Shown here piece by piece: positions 63,017 to 64,000 of a DNA stretch of 64,000 bases. Position numbers and translations under genes: made by a program. The notes below the pieces were generated by a model, which saw nothing but the letters and a program-made list of their open reading frames with translations, had not been told where the DNA came from and made no database searches. This DNA comes from Parundibacterium terreum (GTDB lineage Bacteria; Pseudomonadota; Gammaproteobacteria; Burkholderiales; Burkholderiaceae_D): assembly GCF_014636315.1 (NCBI RefSeq), contig NZ_BMED01000002.1, positions 558,001 to 622,000 on the forward strand, read 5' to 3'. The number at the start of each line of letters is the position of its first letter. The first letter of the stretch is position 1.

Positions 63017-64000
63017 ATGTATACCCAAACACCGACAGATTTGAACCGACTCCTTCGACTGCAAGATAGATTGAAGCGACATACGACGGCGGAAGTGAAG
63101 TTTGATGCAGGAACCCGCGCGGTCTATGCGTCTGAAGCTTCAAACTATCGCCAGGTTCCCATTGGTGTTGTCGTGCCTCGCACTGTAGATGATTTCGTTG
63201 CAGCGATATCAGAGTGCGCAGCTGCAGACCTGCCGATCTTGTCGCGGGGGGCGGGAACTTCTATGTGTGGACAATCCGTGAATGTCGCAGTCATCATAGA
63301 TCATTCGAAATATCTCACTGCAATACACGAAGTAGACGCCGCTAGGCGTATCGCCAGAGTTGAACCAGGTGTCATTTGCGATCAACTAAAAACCACGGCG
63401 GCTAAGTACGGGTTAACTTTTGGCCCTGATCCTGCCACACACAGCCGGTGCACAATTGGTGGAATGATCGGAAACAACTCATGCGGAGCGCACTCCGTAA
63501 TGGCGGGTAAAACTGTCGAAAACATAGAGCGGCTGGAGATCATGACCTATGATGGTGCTCGCTTTTGGGTAGGCGCTACAGATGATGCCGCATTCGACGA
63601 TCACATTCGAGCGGGCGGCCGTCGGGCGGAAATTGTCCAAAGCCTGAAAGATCTCGTTAACAAGTACGAACACGACATTCGGAAAGGTTTTCCAGCGCTA
63701 AAAAGAAGGGTTTCTGGTTACAACCTCGATCAGCTATTGCCAGAAAACGGATTCAACCTTGCGAGGGCCTTGGTCGGTGTCGAGGGGAGCTGCGTCGCGG
63801 TCCTGCATGCGGAAACCAAGCTTGTCATGAATCCAAAGAGCCGTGTCTTGGCCGTATTCGGCTTCGATGATATTTATCATGCAGCGGACGCTGTCCCTCA
63901 ACTTCTTCCGTTCAAACCAATTGCTATGGAAGGATTGGATGAGGGAATCATCGGCGGACTGAGATCACGCGGTCTAAGAATTGCAGATCTGGCGGAACTT
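63017..64000 (+). CDS. FAD-linked oxidase (D-2-hydroxyacid/YdiJ-type), C-terminus beyond window
   Basis: From ATG 63017, 328 codons are open to the right edge. The FAD-binding PCMH-type pattern is clear: GVVVPRTVDDFVAAI, PILSRGAGTSMCGQSVN, VEPGVICDQL, FGPDPATHSRCTIGGMIGNNSCGAHS and YNLDQLLPENG. The long form usually continues with an iron-sulfur or GlpC-like half. Family members oxidise D-lactate, D-2-hydroxyglutarate or glycolate and pass electrons to the quinone pool. Next to GABA genes, D-2-hydroxyglutarate is an attractive substrate, but it is only inference. No strong ribosome-binding site is seen. Confidence 0.9.
   Translation, partial: MYTQTPTDLNRLLRLQDRLKRHTTAEVKFDAGTRAVYASEASNYRQVPIGVVVPRTVDDFVAAISECAAADLPILSRGAGTSMCGQSVNVAVIIDHSKYLTAIHEVDAARRIARVEPGVICDQLKTTAAKYGLTFGPDPATHSRCTIGGMIGNNSCGAHSVMAGKTVENIERLEIMTYDGARFWVGATDDAAFDDHIRAGGRRAEIVQSLKDLVNKYEHDIRKGFPALKRRVSGYNLDQLLPENGFNLARALVGVEGSCVAVLHAETKLVMNPKSRVLAVFGFDDIYHAADAVPQLLPFKPIAMEGLDEGIIGGLRSRGLRIADLAEL

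Overview
The window reads as a chromosomal segment of a betaproteobacterium, probably order Burkholderiales and plausibly Oxalobacteraceae-like. The evidence is a Burkholderia-type porin, a complete branched-chain-type ABC operon, many TetR/LysR/Lrp/PucR regulators, and catabolic operons of the kind common in that group. This assignment is inferred from protein families only; no rRNA, tRNA or other marker gene was seen. All family calls come from reading motifs by eye.

Region 1 (1-25.7 kb) is a catabolism, transport and signalling block. A minus-strand operon (4.1 kb to the left edge) encodes a two-domain extradiol-type dioxygenase, a fumarylacetoacetate-hydrolase-family enzyme, a medium-chain dehydrogenase and an acyl-CoA synthetase. 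Next come an EAL phosphodiesterase and a PAS-HAMP chemoreceptor, two divergent TetR paralogues, a tripartite RND efflux operon (lipoprotein adaptor, pump, TolC-like channel), a minus-strand pqi/MCE lipid-transport operon followed by an AI-2E-family exporter and a small RelA/SpoT protein, and a FadL-type outer-membrane channel. A shared 31-bp dyad operator (TGACA-n4-YGTCA-n3-TGACR-n4-TGTCA, with degenerate copies) lies at seven places: upstream of the dioxygenase operon, a small orphan gene, both tetR genes, the RND operon, the pqi operon and fadL. This is the strongest undescribed signal in the window. It suggests one TetR-controlled regulon for import, breakdown and expulsion of a hydrophobic, probably aromatic or cyclic, compound.

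Region 2 (25.7-40 kb) is an accessory island. It holds a (GA)24 tract, a HipA-like kinase preceded by an AbrB/MazE-like small protein where HipB is usually found, a perfect 27-bp inverted repeat, and several orphan genes. It also holds two GIY-YIG/T5orf172-like proteins around a HEPN/Toprim-type protein, a ComEC-like metallo-beta-lactamase-fold lipoprotein, a DUF3761 secreted protein, a DUF6161-like membrane protein and a HEPN/RES-domain protein. A decayed, mosaic second copy of part of the RES gene lies 0.5 kb further on. The mix looks like a defence or toxin island.

Region 3 (38-42.5 kb) has a TetR/glutathione-transferase pair and a LysR/DHA2 exporter pair. Region 4 (42.8-53.8 kb) is a minus-strand uptake and hydrolysis block: Lrp regulator, HAD dehalogenase-family protein, class III aminotransferase, porin (with terminator), GAF protein, LivMH, substrate-binding protein, LivFG and a prolidase-like amidohydrolase, with a divergent PAS-LuxR regulator. 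Region 5 (54-64 kb) holds csaA, an extra-looking proB, an EamA exporter, and a GABA-type cluster: succinate-semialdehyde dehydrogenase, PucR regulator, GABA transaminase, an aldehyde-dehydrogenase-like protein that has lost its catalytic residues, and the start of an FAD-linked oxidase cut by the window end.
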